DNA of 64,000 nucleotides from Sorghum bicolor (GCF_000003195.3 NC_012871.2:2839997-2903996); one strand, 5' to 3'; counted from the first letter of the stretch, positions 35,029-47,381 are shown. Translations and numbers: made by a program. Notes: generated by a model not told the origin, from the letters alone.

Positions 35029-35592
35029 GGCTTCCCAGAAATTTTTGTAAATTTTTTAAAATTCTCCATCACATCAAATCTTATGACATATGCATAGAGC
35101 ATTAAATATAGATAAAAAAACTAATTGCCTAATTTATCTATAATTTACAAGATGAGTATTTTAAATCTAGTTAGTCTATGATTGAACAATACTTGTCAAA
35201 TACAAACAAAAATATTATTATATCTATTTTATAAAAAAAAAATGGAACTAAACAAGACCTATCTCCACCATAGCATAGCAAGGTGGATTACGTTTTTAGA
35301 CTTATAATAATACACTGATGTAGCAGGAAATGTACAGATCAATCATCGACGCTAAACGCCCAAGCTTTGCCAAAGAAAAACAAAAACTAAGTTTTTTTTA
35401 GTATCGTAGTATATTTATAACTATAGTAGTTAGTGTACACTCATAAATTAATTAAATTTAAAAAATTTATCTCGCAAAATATATACAAATTATACAATTA
35501 GTTATTTTTAATCTATATTTAGTATTTCATGTATGTGTCTAAATATTCGATGTGATACAAGAAATGTTTTTAAACACGAACTAAACGAGGCC
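35029..35592. repeat. Two degraded GGCCTTGTTTAG-family MITE copies
   Basis: 35029-35259 (ends GGAACTAAACAAGACC) and about 35384-35592 (ends GAACTAAACGAGGCC) retain family words such as 'catcacatcaaatctta' and 'gtgtctaaatattcgatgtga' but are diverged and lack clean left ends. Confidence 0.65.
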
Positions 35593-35599
35593 TGTAGGG

Positions 35600-35997
35600 T
35601 TCCTTTCGCCACGCAATCTTTCTGAAGGATCAAGATATTCTCTTTCCTGCTTGATCATGCCAATCAACCATTGGTCTTTTTCCATGTTCTTGACCATTTC
35701 CCTAAACAATCAAATTAGGCATGGCATTCACAAAAGCCAATTATAATAAAAAAACTTAGTAAAGACCCATACAGATTCGTGTCTAATGTCCTTGTTCATT
35801 GTAATTTCAACCAAACAATGGTCATTAGTAAACACGAGATATATGTCAGCGTTAGGCAACACGTTGTCCCACATGCATCTTTACATTCTACACACAACTA
35901 ACGGGGTAGTAATAAAGATATTAGGCTTCCATCCCTTAATTTTATAGGGAAAAAATATAGATTGAAGCATAATGTCCTTGTACCAAATAAAGATATA
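35600..35997. other. Intergenic, nothing supported
   Basis: AT-rich stretch without an ORF of note, hairpin RNA or element terminus. Confidence 0.4.
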
Positions 35998-36245
35998 CTC
36001 CCTTCATATAGGATTTAGGTATTATTTTGAACAAGGTTTGGGTCAAACATTGAGAATATAAATCATCAATAACTTTTAAATTGTCGAGTTTGCAAATGCG
36101 AAAATTATATGAATAGATTTGTCTTGAAAAATACTTTCATAAAAGTATACATATATTTTTTTCCTAAATATTTTTATAAAAATAAGTTGTGTTTTGGAGA
36201 CCGTGTTGTTGTCCTAAACAGCATCTAAATCCTATACGGAGGGAG
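35998..36245. mobile_element. Stowaway-like MITE
   Basis: CTCCCTTCATATAGGATTTAG at the left matches the reverse complement of the right end (CTCCCTCCGTATAGGATTTAG) in 19 of 21 bases. TA flanks both sides (35996-35997, 36246-36247). Non-coding. Confidence 0.85.
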
Positions 36246-36339
36246 TATAAAGTTATGTCGACCTAACCTCCCTAACCAAACATGAGGTGGGTTTCATTCC
36301 ATCCCAAAAATCAAGGATGGATCCAGCCCATTAAAAGAT

Positions 36340-39300
36340 TCTAATATGGCTAGAGAAGGGTGAATAGTCTATTTAAAAATTCTACAAACTCACTAGAGCA
36401 AGAGGTTAGTAAATAATAAAGCGAAGATTTTTACTCTAGCTCTAATAGGGTGTTTGCAAGTCACCTATCTAACAATGCTAGTTGATATGATCACTAGGCA
36501 CACAAGAGTTATGTCACTACAAGCTACACTAGTGAACTATGCTACACAAGGCAAGACTAGCAACTAAACTAGTTACACTACTTTGCGGTAAGTAAATGGA
36601 GAGGAAGAGATATTTATATCGCCGTGTAGGGGATGAACCAATCACCACTATATGAACAATCAAGCACCAGGAGAATGTCAATCAAACACAATTGAGACAC
36701 TGAAAGGTCCAAATGGCTAGAGGGGGGGTGAATAGCCTATTTAATTTTTCTACAAACTTCAACTAGACAAGTTGATTAGTAAAACAAATGGCTAAGCAAA
36801 ACTAGCACTAGCTCAACTAAGCTATGCAAGCCACCTAAACAAACTAGTACAAGGCCAAACACTAAAGCACAACAACAAGAGAAAGCTAGTTACACTCCTA
36901 AATAAGAAGACTAAACTAAACAAGCTAAACAACTAGCAAGGTAAACAAGTAAGGAAAGGAGTGGAGAGTGATTGTTATACCAACATTGTAGAGTTGAGAT
37001 ATATCTAACCAATCACTCACAATCACAAGAGAATCCTTGGCAAGAGATGACACAAGATTTTTTACCGAGGATCACTTGCTTCCCGGCAAGCTAGTCCTCG
37101 TTGTGGCGATACACTCACTTGATGGATCACGTGCTAATTGGCAATCCAAAGTCAAACCCTCAGCGGGTGCCGCACATCCACTCACAAGATAGGGATCCTC
37201 CAAGCCACGAGCAATCCACTAGAGTAGCCAATTGCGATCTCCCGCGGAGAAGGCTCAAGAACCCCTCACAAATCACTTGGTGAGGCTCGAAACAATCTCC
37301 AATCACGAGCTCAACACCACCGCTGCTCCAAGGCGTCTAGGGCATCGGGAAACACCCAAGAGTAACAAAAAATCCGCAGCAAACTCAAGAATCACGTGCC
37401 GCTAAATGCAACTCTCAAAGCAATGCACTTGAATCTCACTCAATCTCACTAGGATTAGCAATCAAGCAAGGAGATAAGTGGAGAGAGTGTTCTCTAGCTC
37501 AATGTATGTCTCAAGTAATCAAATGTGCAAGAGTTTTTCTCCCAAAGCCGGCCACCTTCTATTTATAAGCCCCTCAAAGAAACTAGCCGTTGGCTGCTTT
37601 CACTGGCTGAAAACGAGGGCACCAGACGCTACCAAGTGAGCACCGGACGCTCGACCCCCTGCGTCTGGTGCTTTGGAGTTAGCCACGTGTCCTTCTTGAA
37701 TCACGCGCGATAGTCTCTAATGGCTACCTACAAAACACCGGACGCTCTGCAAGTCCACATCGGACGCGTTCGGTGCACACCGGACTCATGCGCAGAGAGG
37801 GTTGCAAAACCTCCTCACACCGGACGCACACCACCGGACGCACTCAGAGCGCGTCCGGTGCTCAACCCTAGTAGGGTCAAGCACACCGGACTCTGAGGCC
37901 AGCGTCCGGTGAGTGTTTCTCAGTGAGAAAACACTCCCGCGACTTCTCCAAATTTCCCACCGGCGCAATAGAAAAAATACACTTATTTTTCTCAAAAGCG
38001 CCGAATCCCGCCTCGCAAGCTCAGCGGGAGGGAGAGAGGAACCCAAACCCCTCTCAACCCTAGGAACTCCACCTCCTTTGAAAATGTGCTAACACCAACA
38101 AGTGTCCACCACCAAAGTGCATGTGTGTTAGCTTTTCACAAACATTTTCACCCAAAGGAGTTAAGTTAGCACTTTACTAGATCCTAATGCATATGCTCAA
38201 GATGTAGACCTAGTAGCACTTGATTCGAGAGATGACCGTGATTTTCCCTCTTGATAGTCGGCTATCTATCTTAAACCCGGTCAATCACTTCTCTACTCAT
38301 CTTAGACCGGCAAAAGTAAAACCCTATGTTTATACCTTTGCCTTGATAATTTTGCTCCTCGTTTGTCACCATGATCTTCACTTCATGCTTTATCCCTTTG
38401 TGATCATATGGCCACCTTCCATGCCACCTTGCACCTTCATCACATGTGTTGCTATGCTAACTCAAATCACTTAAATACAAGGCATTAGCAACTTGGTGTC
38501 ATTAATTACCAAAACCAAACTTGGGCTTCCAGACACCAATTTTTCTCTCGAGGTTCACATGCTTGCTGGCACGCTACGTCCCCGTTGTGTTGACCAATAC
38601 TTGATGGTTCGGCGGCTAAGAGGTGGCGAACCTCATCCTCACTAGGACACCACAAGAACCTACCCACAAGTGAAGTAGCTCAATGACACGAGCAAATCCA
38701 CTAGAGTTACCTTTCGACTCTCCGCCGGAGAAGGTACGAAACCTCTCACAATCATCGAGAGATGGCCACGAATAATCACCAACTCGTGTCAATGCTCCTC
38801 CCTTGCTCCAAGCCGTCTAGGTGGCTGCAACCACCAAGAGTAACGAGAAATCCGCAGCCAAATCGATCCCTAAGTGCCACTAGATGCAATCACTCAAGCA
38901 AATGCACTTGGAATCACTCCCAATCTCACAAAGATGGTTAATTTATGAAGGAGATGAGTGGAAGGTGTTTGCTTAGGCTCATAAGGATGTCAAATATTCA
39001 AGAATGGCAAGAGGGTGAGCCCCAAGCCGACCAACAACTATTTATAAGCCCCTCAAACAAATAGAGTCGTTGGCTCTTCCACTGGGCAAAACACGGGACC
39101 ACCGGACACTCAAACAGGAGCCACCGGACGCTCAACACCTGCATCTGGTGCTTAGAACACAGCCACGAGTCCATGATCTGAATCTCACGCGTTCATCTAT
39201 AACGATCATATTCAATCACTGGGCGCAGTCAAGTAGACATCGGACGTGTCCGGTACTCATCGAACACGTGTGCAGAGAGTTTGTCAAACGCACAGGATCA

Positions 39301-40183
39301 CCAGACGCACACCACCGGACGCGCTCTGAGCATCCGGTCCCTTACCCAGAGAGCGCTGCAAATGCGCAAGGACACTGGACTCACACCACCGGACTCTCGC
39401 TGAGCGTCCAGTGGCCTCAGTCAAAAGCACCTGCTGAAGTCAGGTAACACCGGACGCGCCAACAGTCTCTGCCAGCGTTCGATGCTTAGCTTCTGGTGCT
39501 CCCTTCACCTCTGCTAGAAACGAGAGTTCACTAGACATGCAGGACCAGTGTTCGGTACCTCCGAGGCTAGTGTCCGGTGAGTGTTTGAAAAACACTCCTG
39601 TGACTTCTCTAAACTTTCCACTGACGCAATAGAAAATATACATTTCATTTTCTCAAAAACGCCGAATCCCGCCAAGCTTGGAAACCCAAACCCCTCTCTA
39701 CCCTTCAAACTCCACCTTCTTCTTAAAGTGTGCCAACACTACCATGTGTGTACCAACATGTGTAAGGGTGTTAGCATTTTCACAAACATTTTCTTCGAAG
39801 GAGTTAAGTTAGCTTACTAGGTTCTAAATGCATACACATGAACAATGACACCTAGTGGCACTCGATAACCGCTTAGCCAAAGAATTGCCCTCTTTATAGT
39901 ACACCTATCTATCCTAAATGTGATCACACCTTCTATGGTGTCTTGACCGTCAAAACTAAAACCCTAAGCAATATCTTTGCCTTGATCTCCATAGGGTTTT
40001 GTTTTTCTCTTTTTTCTTTTTCAAGTTGAGCACTTGATCATCTTGTGGTCATCACCACCATCACCATGATCATCACTTGCTCCATCAGTCGGCATGTATC
40101 AACCTCATTAAGTCTACACACACTTAGTATAGAGGTTAGTACTAGGGGTTCATCAATTGTCCAAAACCAAACTAGAACTTTCA
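36340..40183 (+). repeat. Non-coding repeat block of related units with CACCGGACGC words
   Basis: Three related units: a short one at about 36346-36700 ('atggctagagaagggtgaatag'), one at 36701-38525 and one at about 38530-40183. The latter two share an order of segments: 'gaggttcac/gaggatcac..ttgctt', 'tccgccggagaagg/cccgcggagaagg', 'agccgtctagg', 'agtaacgagaaatccgcagc', 'tataagcccctcaaa', a stretch dense in CACCGGACGC and GCGTCCGGTG (37606-37920, 39085-39580), then 'cgccgaatcccgcc' and 'ccaaaaccaaact'. The whole block starts TGAAAGG (36701) and ends CTTTCA (40183), LTR-like TG..CA ends, but with no matching TSD. No reverse transcriptase or transposase is present. Probably LTR or non-autonomous retroelement material. 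Confidence 0.6.
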
Positions 40184-40189
40184 CCCATT

Positions 40190-41020
40190 CCCGGAAGTCG
40201 GTTAGGCCAGTCTCAATAGAGTTTTATGCACATTAAATATGCTGATGTGATATTGTATTAATGAAGAAAAATATGATAAAAGTTTCAGAGGACTAGAGAG
40301 AATTTTATATTCATAAAACTCTTTTGCACTGTGGGGCGGGGGGAGGGGGGGGGGAGTTGCAGAAACTATGAGGAGACTTTTGCAAAAATAAATAGGCTGG
40401 TGGACCATAAATCCTAAAGTTGATTTATTTTTAGATGAATTTTTTGAGTTAGGAATCTACTCCATTTAAGAGAGAGTAACGCTTCCCTTCTTTTTTTAGG
40501 ACGCTTCCCCATTTCAGTGGAACTTTGGATAATTACTTCGCGCGTGTATGAATACATGCAGTCGGCAACGGTGTGCTTTATTTCAATGAAAGTTGACATT
40601 TACTACACGCATCTTGGTATTTGTAGTATCTTTTCAAATGTCTTAGGTTAATTTCAATGAAAGTTAAAGAACGAAAATTTTAAATATATTAAAAAATATT
40701 TTATATTCAAAATATATTATTGTGAGAATATATTATTTATGTTCAAAATAATATATTTTTTATTTTATGAAATCATGAAAACGTTAAAACAATATGTGAC
40801 ATTGCTTCAAATCTAAAATAGACAAACTGAACTGTGTATTTAATCATTTTTTGTTAGGGGTAAAATAGTCATTTTGTTTTCACTTAACATCATTAAGTGC
40901 CTAAGCTAACGAAAATTTAGCTTTTAGGCCTCATAGGTAAGTTCAAAGAAAAACAGCATAGCATGATGCATTGAAATGTACGTTCGGTTAACTAGTAGTA
41001 CGTCATCTTTGATGAGTTGA
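40190..41020. other. Intergenic, AT-rich
   Basis: No supported gene. A G-run (40336-40355) and TA-rich DNA are present; small ORFs lack domains. Confidence 0.4.
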
Positions 41021-41029
41021 GGAAAAAAT

Positions 41030-41280
41030 TGTTCAGTACATGAAAAATTCTAGTTTTGGCTACTATAACACTTTTGGTTATATTTGGTAATTATTGTCCA
41101 ATCATAGAAGCTCAAAAAATTCGTCTCATAAATTACAAGTAAACTATATATTTAGTTATTTTTTTATCTATATTAATGCATTAGTTATTTTTTAATGTAT
41201 ATTTAATGCTTTATGCATGCATCCAAAGATTCAATATGACGGGGAACCTTTAAATTTTCTGGAAACTGAACAAGTCCTTA
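41030..41280. repeat. Degraded MITE of the GGCCTTGTTTAG family
   Basis: Family words ('ttcgtctcataaattac', 'ttatgcatgcatccaaagattcaatatgacggggaa', 'gaacaagtcctt') are present with an internal duplication of 'gcattagttatttttt'. The termini are eroded. Confidence 0.55.
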
Positions 41281-41575
41281 TAATGGGCAGTGCAAGAAGA
41301 AATAACCAAGCCTCTAGATAATGTGCTCAAGTTAAATTACTCGATGTTGATGGATCCTTTCGGCTAAATGAGAAGGCCAGGAGCTGGGGCTTCCAACGTG
41401 ATAGTGATGGACCATTTGGGCCGGTTTGATGTAAGCACTATTGGTCCATGGGCTGGACTGCAGGTTACTAGCTAGTTGGGCTTTGTACTAAGAAATTGAT
41501 GAACAATGTTCACGAGCCCAGGCCCAGGTTTGCAGAATCTTCCTTTTTGCTTTCTCCCATTCCACGGCCCATGGC

Positions 41576-43510
41576 GACTGTAGTCAGGCAGTCATATAGG
41601 TCAGTTTCCTCCTACAATAATACTATACTTACACATATACTATTTGAGACTTATATATATAGAAAAAATGGAGAAAAAACTAGACATGAATGAGGAAATT
41701 TGTACAAGTAAAAAATGCACGTACTGGATAGGTACCACATTTTTTTTCATTTCTGGATCGGAGCATATATATATGTATGTACAACATTTCAGTGCAGGCC
41801 ACTATTTATACTTTGGTAGCAGGGCTCAAAGAGCTAACAGTTCAATGATAACCAACACATGTATGAATTGGAGAGATGAAAGTAAGTTGTACATGAATAC
41901 GTAGTACAATAAGTTGGAAGGTGAAATATATGTATATGATCATTATATATCAAATTCAAATAATGTTGTATATACATATACCACAAATCAATATATCAAA
42001 TTCGAATAATGCCTCACATTATGTTGGAGCAGGTTGAAATTCATATCAAACTGACCATACATACAACGCCTCACATGACTTGATCGACGACTATTCTAAC
42101 TTGTTCTCACTGAATGCGTATTTTTATATTATGCCAACCAAGTCTAGCCAACCACGACGTACGACTGTAGGCAGTCATATATAGAAAAAAAGGGAGAAAA
42201 ACCTAGACATTAAAACGCACTGGATAGGTACCATATTTTTCATTTCTGGATCGGAGCATGTATATATGTACAACATTTCACTGCAGGCCACTATTTACAC
42301 TAGGTAGCGCGCAGGGCTCAAAGAGCACTCCGATGATAACCAACGTATGGGAGAGATGAATGTAAGTTGTACATGGGTTGTACTATAAGTTGAAGGTCAA
42401 ATATGTATATGATCAATATATGTATCAAATTCAAATAATGTTGATATAACACAAATATCTATACATTGACAAAAAAACATAATCATATCGACATGACAAG
42501 GTTTTTTAATTCACAAAAAAATATATGTCAAAAATATTGAACTAGTTATAGAGGCAAGTAGGCAACAGGCATGGATTAGGATTATAAATATTATGACTTA
42601 TATATGAGAAGCTAAAATAGTAGCTTCTACCATTTTGGCATTTTGGGGGTACCTACGACACAGAAAGCCAAATTAACAGGGGATACAATGTATACTCAAA
42701 GTTTGTAATCATATATTCCGATTGAATAAAGAATACAATTAATTCAATGACGAGATCACGAGAATTAAATACAAAAATGGAGTGGTTAGTTTGAGTTTGA
42801 ATCTTTAGGGATGTAAACAAATAATTAAAACATAAGATGATCGACTAATGTGAACAATGAGAAATAGTAGATGATCGAATTTATCAAATGAGAGATATAT
42901 GAGGGCCCATAGAAGGCCTCAATGCAAATGACCTGACTGGTATGCTTATTATTCTCACTGAATGACTGGATGCACATTTTTATGTACTAGTGTGGACTGT
43001 AGACAAACATAAGACTGCAGGCAGTCATATACAGATCAGCTTCCTTACAGAGAGTAAATTGTACATGAGTAGTAATAAACATCGAAGGTCAAATATGCAT
43101 ATATATGATCAATACATAATAATTAAATTCAAATAATTGTGTTTATACATTTATATATAATCATATCAACATAATAACATCCTCAATGACAATGTTTTTT
43201 AATTAACAAAAACTAAGATTTATATGTTAAAAACATTAAACTATAGGCAGGCATGCATCAGACATTGCTATGAGAAGCTCAGATAGGTCCTAGTATATAT
43301 ACCATTTTGGGGGCACAGGACATCTGCAGCCGACTGAAATGAAAGCCTAACTGACAGGGATCCAAATATACACTCAACTTTGTAATTAATCTGATTGAAT
43401 GGACTACAATCATCAATAGTTCTGTATGTGATGAATGAAATATAACGAAATGGAGTGGTTAGTTTGAGTTTGGATATTAATCTTAGGGCTGTCAAAAATT
43501 GAAACATGTG
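41576..43510. repeat. Diverged tandem repeat array beside MIR160
   Basis: The segment 'gactgtaggcagtcatata...ggataggtaccat...catttctggatcggagcat...caacatttcagtgcaggccactattta...agggctcaaagagc...gagatgaa.gtaagttgtacat' occurs at about 41576-41910 and 42167-42380 and, shortened, at 43014-43075. A following segment ('cagaaagcc..aactgacaggg..acactcaactttgtaat') occurs at about 42660-42715 and 43335-43390. Non-coding; an imperfect repeat with a period of about 0.6-0.85 kb. Confidence 0.75.
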
Positions 43511-43610
43511 GTCGCATCTAGCTAGCCGTGCGCGCGAGTGCACGAAACGGCCGGCGATGATACTGCACTAATTAATGTGAGCAATGAGAAATGCTAGACA
43601 TATCGATCAA

Positions 43611-43612
<2 letters not shown>

Positions 43613-43704
<92 letters not shown>

Positions 43705-43705
43705 T
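43613..43705. repeat. Compound (GT)n(GA)n microsatellite
   Basis: About 13 GT units followed by more than 25 GA units with one GC interruption. It directly borders the MIR160 hairpin on its 3' side in transcript sense. Confidence 0.97.
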
Positions 43706-43826
43706 GTATGAGGGCCATGCTTGGCACCTCGCACGCCAGCCGCAGCGGCCACCGAGATCGATCGATGATCTTGGGGTGGTAGCCGTGCGAGTGGCATACA
43801 GGGAGCCAGGCATATTCCCTAGCTTT
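43706..43826 (-). ncRNA. MIR160: MIR160 microRNA precursor
   Basis: Minus strand. The mature sequence TGCCTGGCTCCCTGTATGCC(A) occupies 43792-43812, exactly the canonical 21-nt miR160. The star strand, beginning GCGTGCGAGGTGCCAAGC, occupies 43716-43736. With 2-nt 3' overhangs, 16 of 19 positions pair (Watson-Crick or G-U), and the 55-nt loop between them contains the self-complementary GATCATCGATCGATC. Family knowledge: miR160 guides cleavage of ARF10/16/17-type auxin response factor mRNAs and so shapes root-cap, leaf and flower development. Compared with the usual star, GAGGAGCC is GAGGTGCC, adding one mismatch. ORFs through this stretch are incidental. Confidence 0.95.
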
Positions 43827-44107
43827 CACCTCTTCCTCCACCTCCATGTCCTGTGCCGCGCGCCATTGCTTGCTTGCTTATACACCTTCCAATAATGTGC
43901 CATGGCATACAAGCGCCCTCATATTCTTTGTTTCCTCTAGCTCCCCTTGCAAGCTCATATGGCGCACACACGCATATCTGAACTAGAACTACACACGGCG
44001 AGGGAGAGATCGAATAATGGAAAATGGAGACTAGCTAGCTCGCTTAGAGGAAGACGATGAAGCTTGTTGAGGCTGTTGAGTGATGGTGTTGTTTGGCAAG
44101 AAGTTGC

Positions 44108-44121
44108 ATATATATATATAG
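44108..44121 (-). promoter_or_regulatory. Candidate TATA box for pri-miR160
   Basis: CTATATATATATA on the minus strand (44109-44121), about 300 bp upstream of the mature miRNA in transcript sense, as expected for a Pol II pri-miRNA. Position only; no start-site data. Confidence 0.35.
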
Positions 44122-44129
44122 CTCCCGGC

Positions 44130-46390
44130 CCCAGGGTGGAGGTGAGGTCCCCCAACATGCATGCATACCCTGCACTAAAATATGATCCCACCCACCCACC
44201 CACACATGTACACTTGCAGCATGGCCACACACTGCAGTGGCTGGCTCATCCTCACCGTCACCGCTCATGCACACCATCCAACCAAACCCTAGATCGAGAG
44301 CTAGCTAGCTTCTATCTATCTATAGACATGATTGTCGTCCATCCCCTTCATTCATTCATACGCACACATGCATATGATGATACGCATGCAATATAGTGCA
44401 AGCAAGCGCAGACAAACATAAGCAGATGCGCGCGGGGAACCCTAGAGGAGGCCGCCGGACCGCCGGAGCACTAGCCGGCCGGCCGGCGACATGCATGACA
44501 CACTACTGCACTACTGTCACCACTCACCAGCAGGGGCCTTTTTTTCTCCTTTTCGTCCCTGCTGCTACCTCTGCCCTGCGTGCGTGACCCATACATACGG
44601 TGGGGCCGGGGTGTAAAATCTTGTGCTTGTACACATCTGCGTAAGGCCCTAATGCAGCATCTATCTATCTCCAAACATGTACACCACCGGAATTAACTTG
44701 AATGCAAGTGTGTGTGTGTGTGTGTGCAGATATTATATGTGCACCTACCAAGAAAGCCTTGAGCTTTTTGTATGGACGCTTGCGTGTAACCTCTGTATCC
44801 TCTCTTTCCCCCTTTACTTGCACAGTAGTGCTGTCCTTCCTGGACTGGGCTTTGTCTCCCAGTGCTTGGCTTTGGCAACAAGTAGGATTCCCCCTGTGTG
44901 CATGTATTATGGGGGGTGTGGAGTGTGTGGTGGACCAAACTTGAGTGGGTCAAGCCACTGTTTCACCACCCCCCTGTCTTTTTTACTGCCATTGCATGCA
45001 TGAGCATATAACAGTGTGTCCCTGAAGCCCTGAACCCTAATCATCCTCCAGCAAGGAAATCTAAACCCTATACACCAAGGGAAAGGTCAGGAGTTAGGAC
45101 AAACACCATGCATGGACGCGGTAGCTAGCAACCCATATCGATCGATCTCTTTTGGAGACCAATGGTACGGTAAAAGATGAAGCCCTGCATGCATATCTCC
45201 TTTATTTTGAAAATGGTATAGTAGGTGAAGCGGTTTATAAGAATCTCATCTTGTCGTTCTCCTTAACATTTTGTACTTGGCACGTAGGAGTAGGAACGAA
45301 TTAGTCTCAACGTATACATGCGCGAATTTCTACATATAATATATAAATTCCACAGCAATATATGATAAACTAATCCCACGTAATGTACACTAGCATCATG
45401 ACAGGTGGTTTATCAACTTTCACCTGCCAATTTGCATGATATATAGCTCTTCACAATTAAAGCCGTGGAAAGGTTTTCTTGAACCTTCAAAAACTTAACC
45501 ACTACTTAAAGGACTTCAATATTAATTAACTACTTAATTACAATGCATGTATAAGAGCAAAATATCAAGTTTTTTTTTGGTGGTGGTGGTGGGGAGGAGG
45601 GGGGGTCCGATAACAACCATATGGAATGTCAAATGAATGATTTTCTATAAAATTTTATGAATTTCTCTAAGATGGCCTGAACACTAATTTTATGACAGAT
45701 CAGATCATAACAAAATGTTGGTCGTCATCCCATAAATTCTAAACAGATGCATCTTGCAGCTAATGCTCCAGGTTTTTTTTTTCTTGTTTCATCTCCAAAT
45801 TAAAACATTTTCACCATCACAGAGAAAAGCATGAATCGTGATGGTTTATATTATTCCTTATTACTCCCTATGGATTGAGTACGCTTACCAAGCATCCAAG
45901 ATCTAATTATCCCAACGTTACATCTCTCAAAGCCTCACCCCACTTACGCACTATATATCTTTCTCTTTAGTCCCCACATGCACACTGCTATTGCTTGTTA
46001 TCTAGCCATAAGAGGAACACAACTATTTGTTCATGTGGCGATCGATCCGCCTCCCAAAACCTAGCATTATTATAGCCACAAGAGCAACTTTCATTATCTT
46101 TGGTGGCGATATGTGCCGCCTCCTTGAGCTTGATCATGGCCTTATTTGGGGCCGTTTATAATCGATTCGATTATAATCATCGTACCACATGTGGGGATTT
46201 TTTTGATTCTCGATTGTGCTAGCTAGCTAGCTCAAAGTTCTAAAGTGGCAGACAAAAGAATCAGAAATAATCAAAGCATTTGGCAGGAATCTCACTCTTT
46301 CCCACCGAGAAACGGATTATATGAGCCGAAACAAATAGGGCCCATGATAGGTGTGTTACCAAAATGTACCTGTCAAACCACTAGCTTATC
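44130..46390. other. MIR160 upstream region and intergenic DNA
   Basis: 44150-45000 is mixed GC with a (GT)n at 44707-44727 and several overlapping small ORFs on both strands without domains. It may hold the pri-miR160 promoter. 45000-46390 is AT-rich with a G-rich tract at 45571-45606. No gene is supported. Confidence 0.4.
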
Positions 46391-46399
46391 CTCTCCCTA

Positions 46400-46808
46400 T
46401 GTGTTCAAAAATATTGGTTGATTCAATTTTGTCCCAAGTCAAAGCTCACTTTGATCAAGTTTATAGAAAAATACACCAATATCTCAAACATTCAATTATC
46501 TTTTTCACCATACAATAATAGTCCATCACGAAATGTCTTCCAAGCATTCAAGAAAGAAATTAGTGATCATCTCTGCAGGATCAAGCCCACGCTTCATCAC
46601 TCCATCGAGTTGTGGTTCAATGCCTTGTAATTTTTCTTCTGTGGTCTCTAGCTGTAGCCTAGTCGGTTTTGTGAACTTTTTTTCCTCTCTTCCCCTTGTC
46701 TAACCCCTGGTTAGCCCTCTTTGTGTAAGTAACCTTTTGTACTATGTTGTTTTAATTTAATGTTGCCGGGGGGGCTCTTTGTCCCACGATTTTCGCTAAA
46801 AAAATATG
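46400..46808 (+). mobile_element. Possible LINE 3' end
   Basis: A short frame (46418-46630) ends in ...IELWFNAL-stop, followed by a T/C-rich 3' tail ('gtagcctagtcggttttgtg...ccctctttgtgtaagtaaccttttgta') and an A-run (46798-46804), the typical layout of plant L1-type 3' ends. No domain is clear and the TSD is not found. Confidence 0.35.
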
Positions 46809-47036
46809 TCTTCCATGCATTTATTTGGTTTTAGATATGCTAATATATTTTTTATATAAACTTAGCCAAAGTTCACGAACTTTGACTTAGAAAATAAAAC
46901 TAAAAAGACCTACATGTTGGAATGGTTTGAGAGTATATACTAAATCCTTGCATTGGAGAGGTTTTCTTTTTTTAATCTTCAAAGCTTAATAACCACTATT
47001 TTACAAATTCTAGTTTTTTCTCTCTAGGATTTGAAT

Positions 47037-47381
47037 TCAAAATGAAACCAATCCGATCGATCTGATCGATCCATATATACATATGTATACCAAGCTACCA
47101 TATAACATATAGAACAACAGAGAATCTCGAGAGTACATACATACAATCAGGCCACGTCTGCACGTGTGTAGCACTAGCGTGCACGAGGGCTGCGTGGACG
47201 ACGACGGCGGTATACGGTGACACAGGTGAGAGATGGACCTGCGGCCGGCCGGCGCGGTTGAGGTGGGACGACGGAGAAGATTCGGCGTGGCCGCTACCCA
47301 ACAAGAAGACGCCAAGGCAAGCAGCAGGGCAAAGCAAACGCAGAACTGCTGCATGCATGCATGCCAATTAACTGCGTACAC
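47037..47381 (-). CDS. Hypothetical small secreted-type ORF
   Basis: 114 codons. After MYAVNWHACMQQ comes a hydrophobic run (FCVCFALLLALASSCWVA) with a plausible signal cleavage before TPNLL. The rest is Ser/Thr/Arg-rich, then hydrophobic. An overlapping frame (47095-47367) also has a hydrophobic start. No CLE, PSK, RALF, IDA or other peptide motif that I know is present. The GC content is raised relative to the neighbours, but coding status is unproven. Confidence 0.2.
   Translation of the reverse strand: MYAVNWHACMQQFCVCFALLLALASSCWVAATPNLLRRPTSTAPAGRRSISHLCHRIPPSSSTQPSCTLVLHTCRRGLIVCMYSRDSLLFYMLYGSLVYICIYGSIRSIGLVSF

Noticed and set aside
36701..40183. Complete LTR retrotransposon
   Set aside because: No gag-pol coding, no primer-binding site or matching TSD found; only TG..CA-like ends and repeated units.
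43613..43705. CRISPR-like or tandem satellite array
   Set aside because: A simple dinucleotide microsatellite; nothing prokaryotic is present in the window.
43572..43895. Overlapping ORFs of 63-103 aa on both strands with Arg-Glu or Ser-Leu repeats
   Set aside because: They are translations of the GT/GA microsatellite and the MIR160 hairpin, not proteins.
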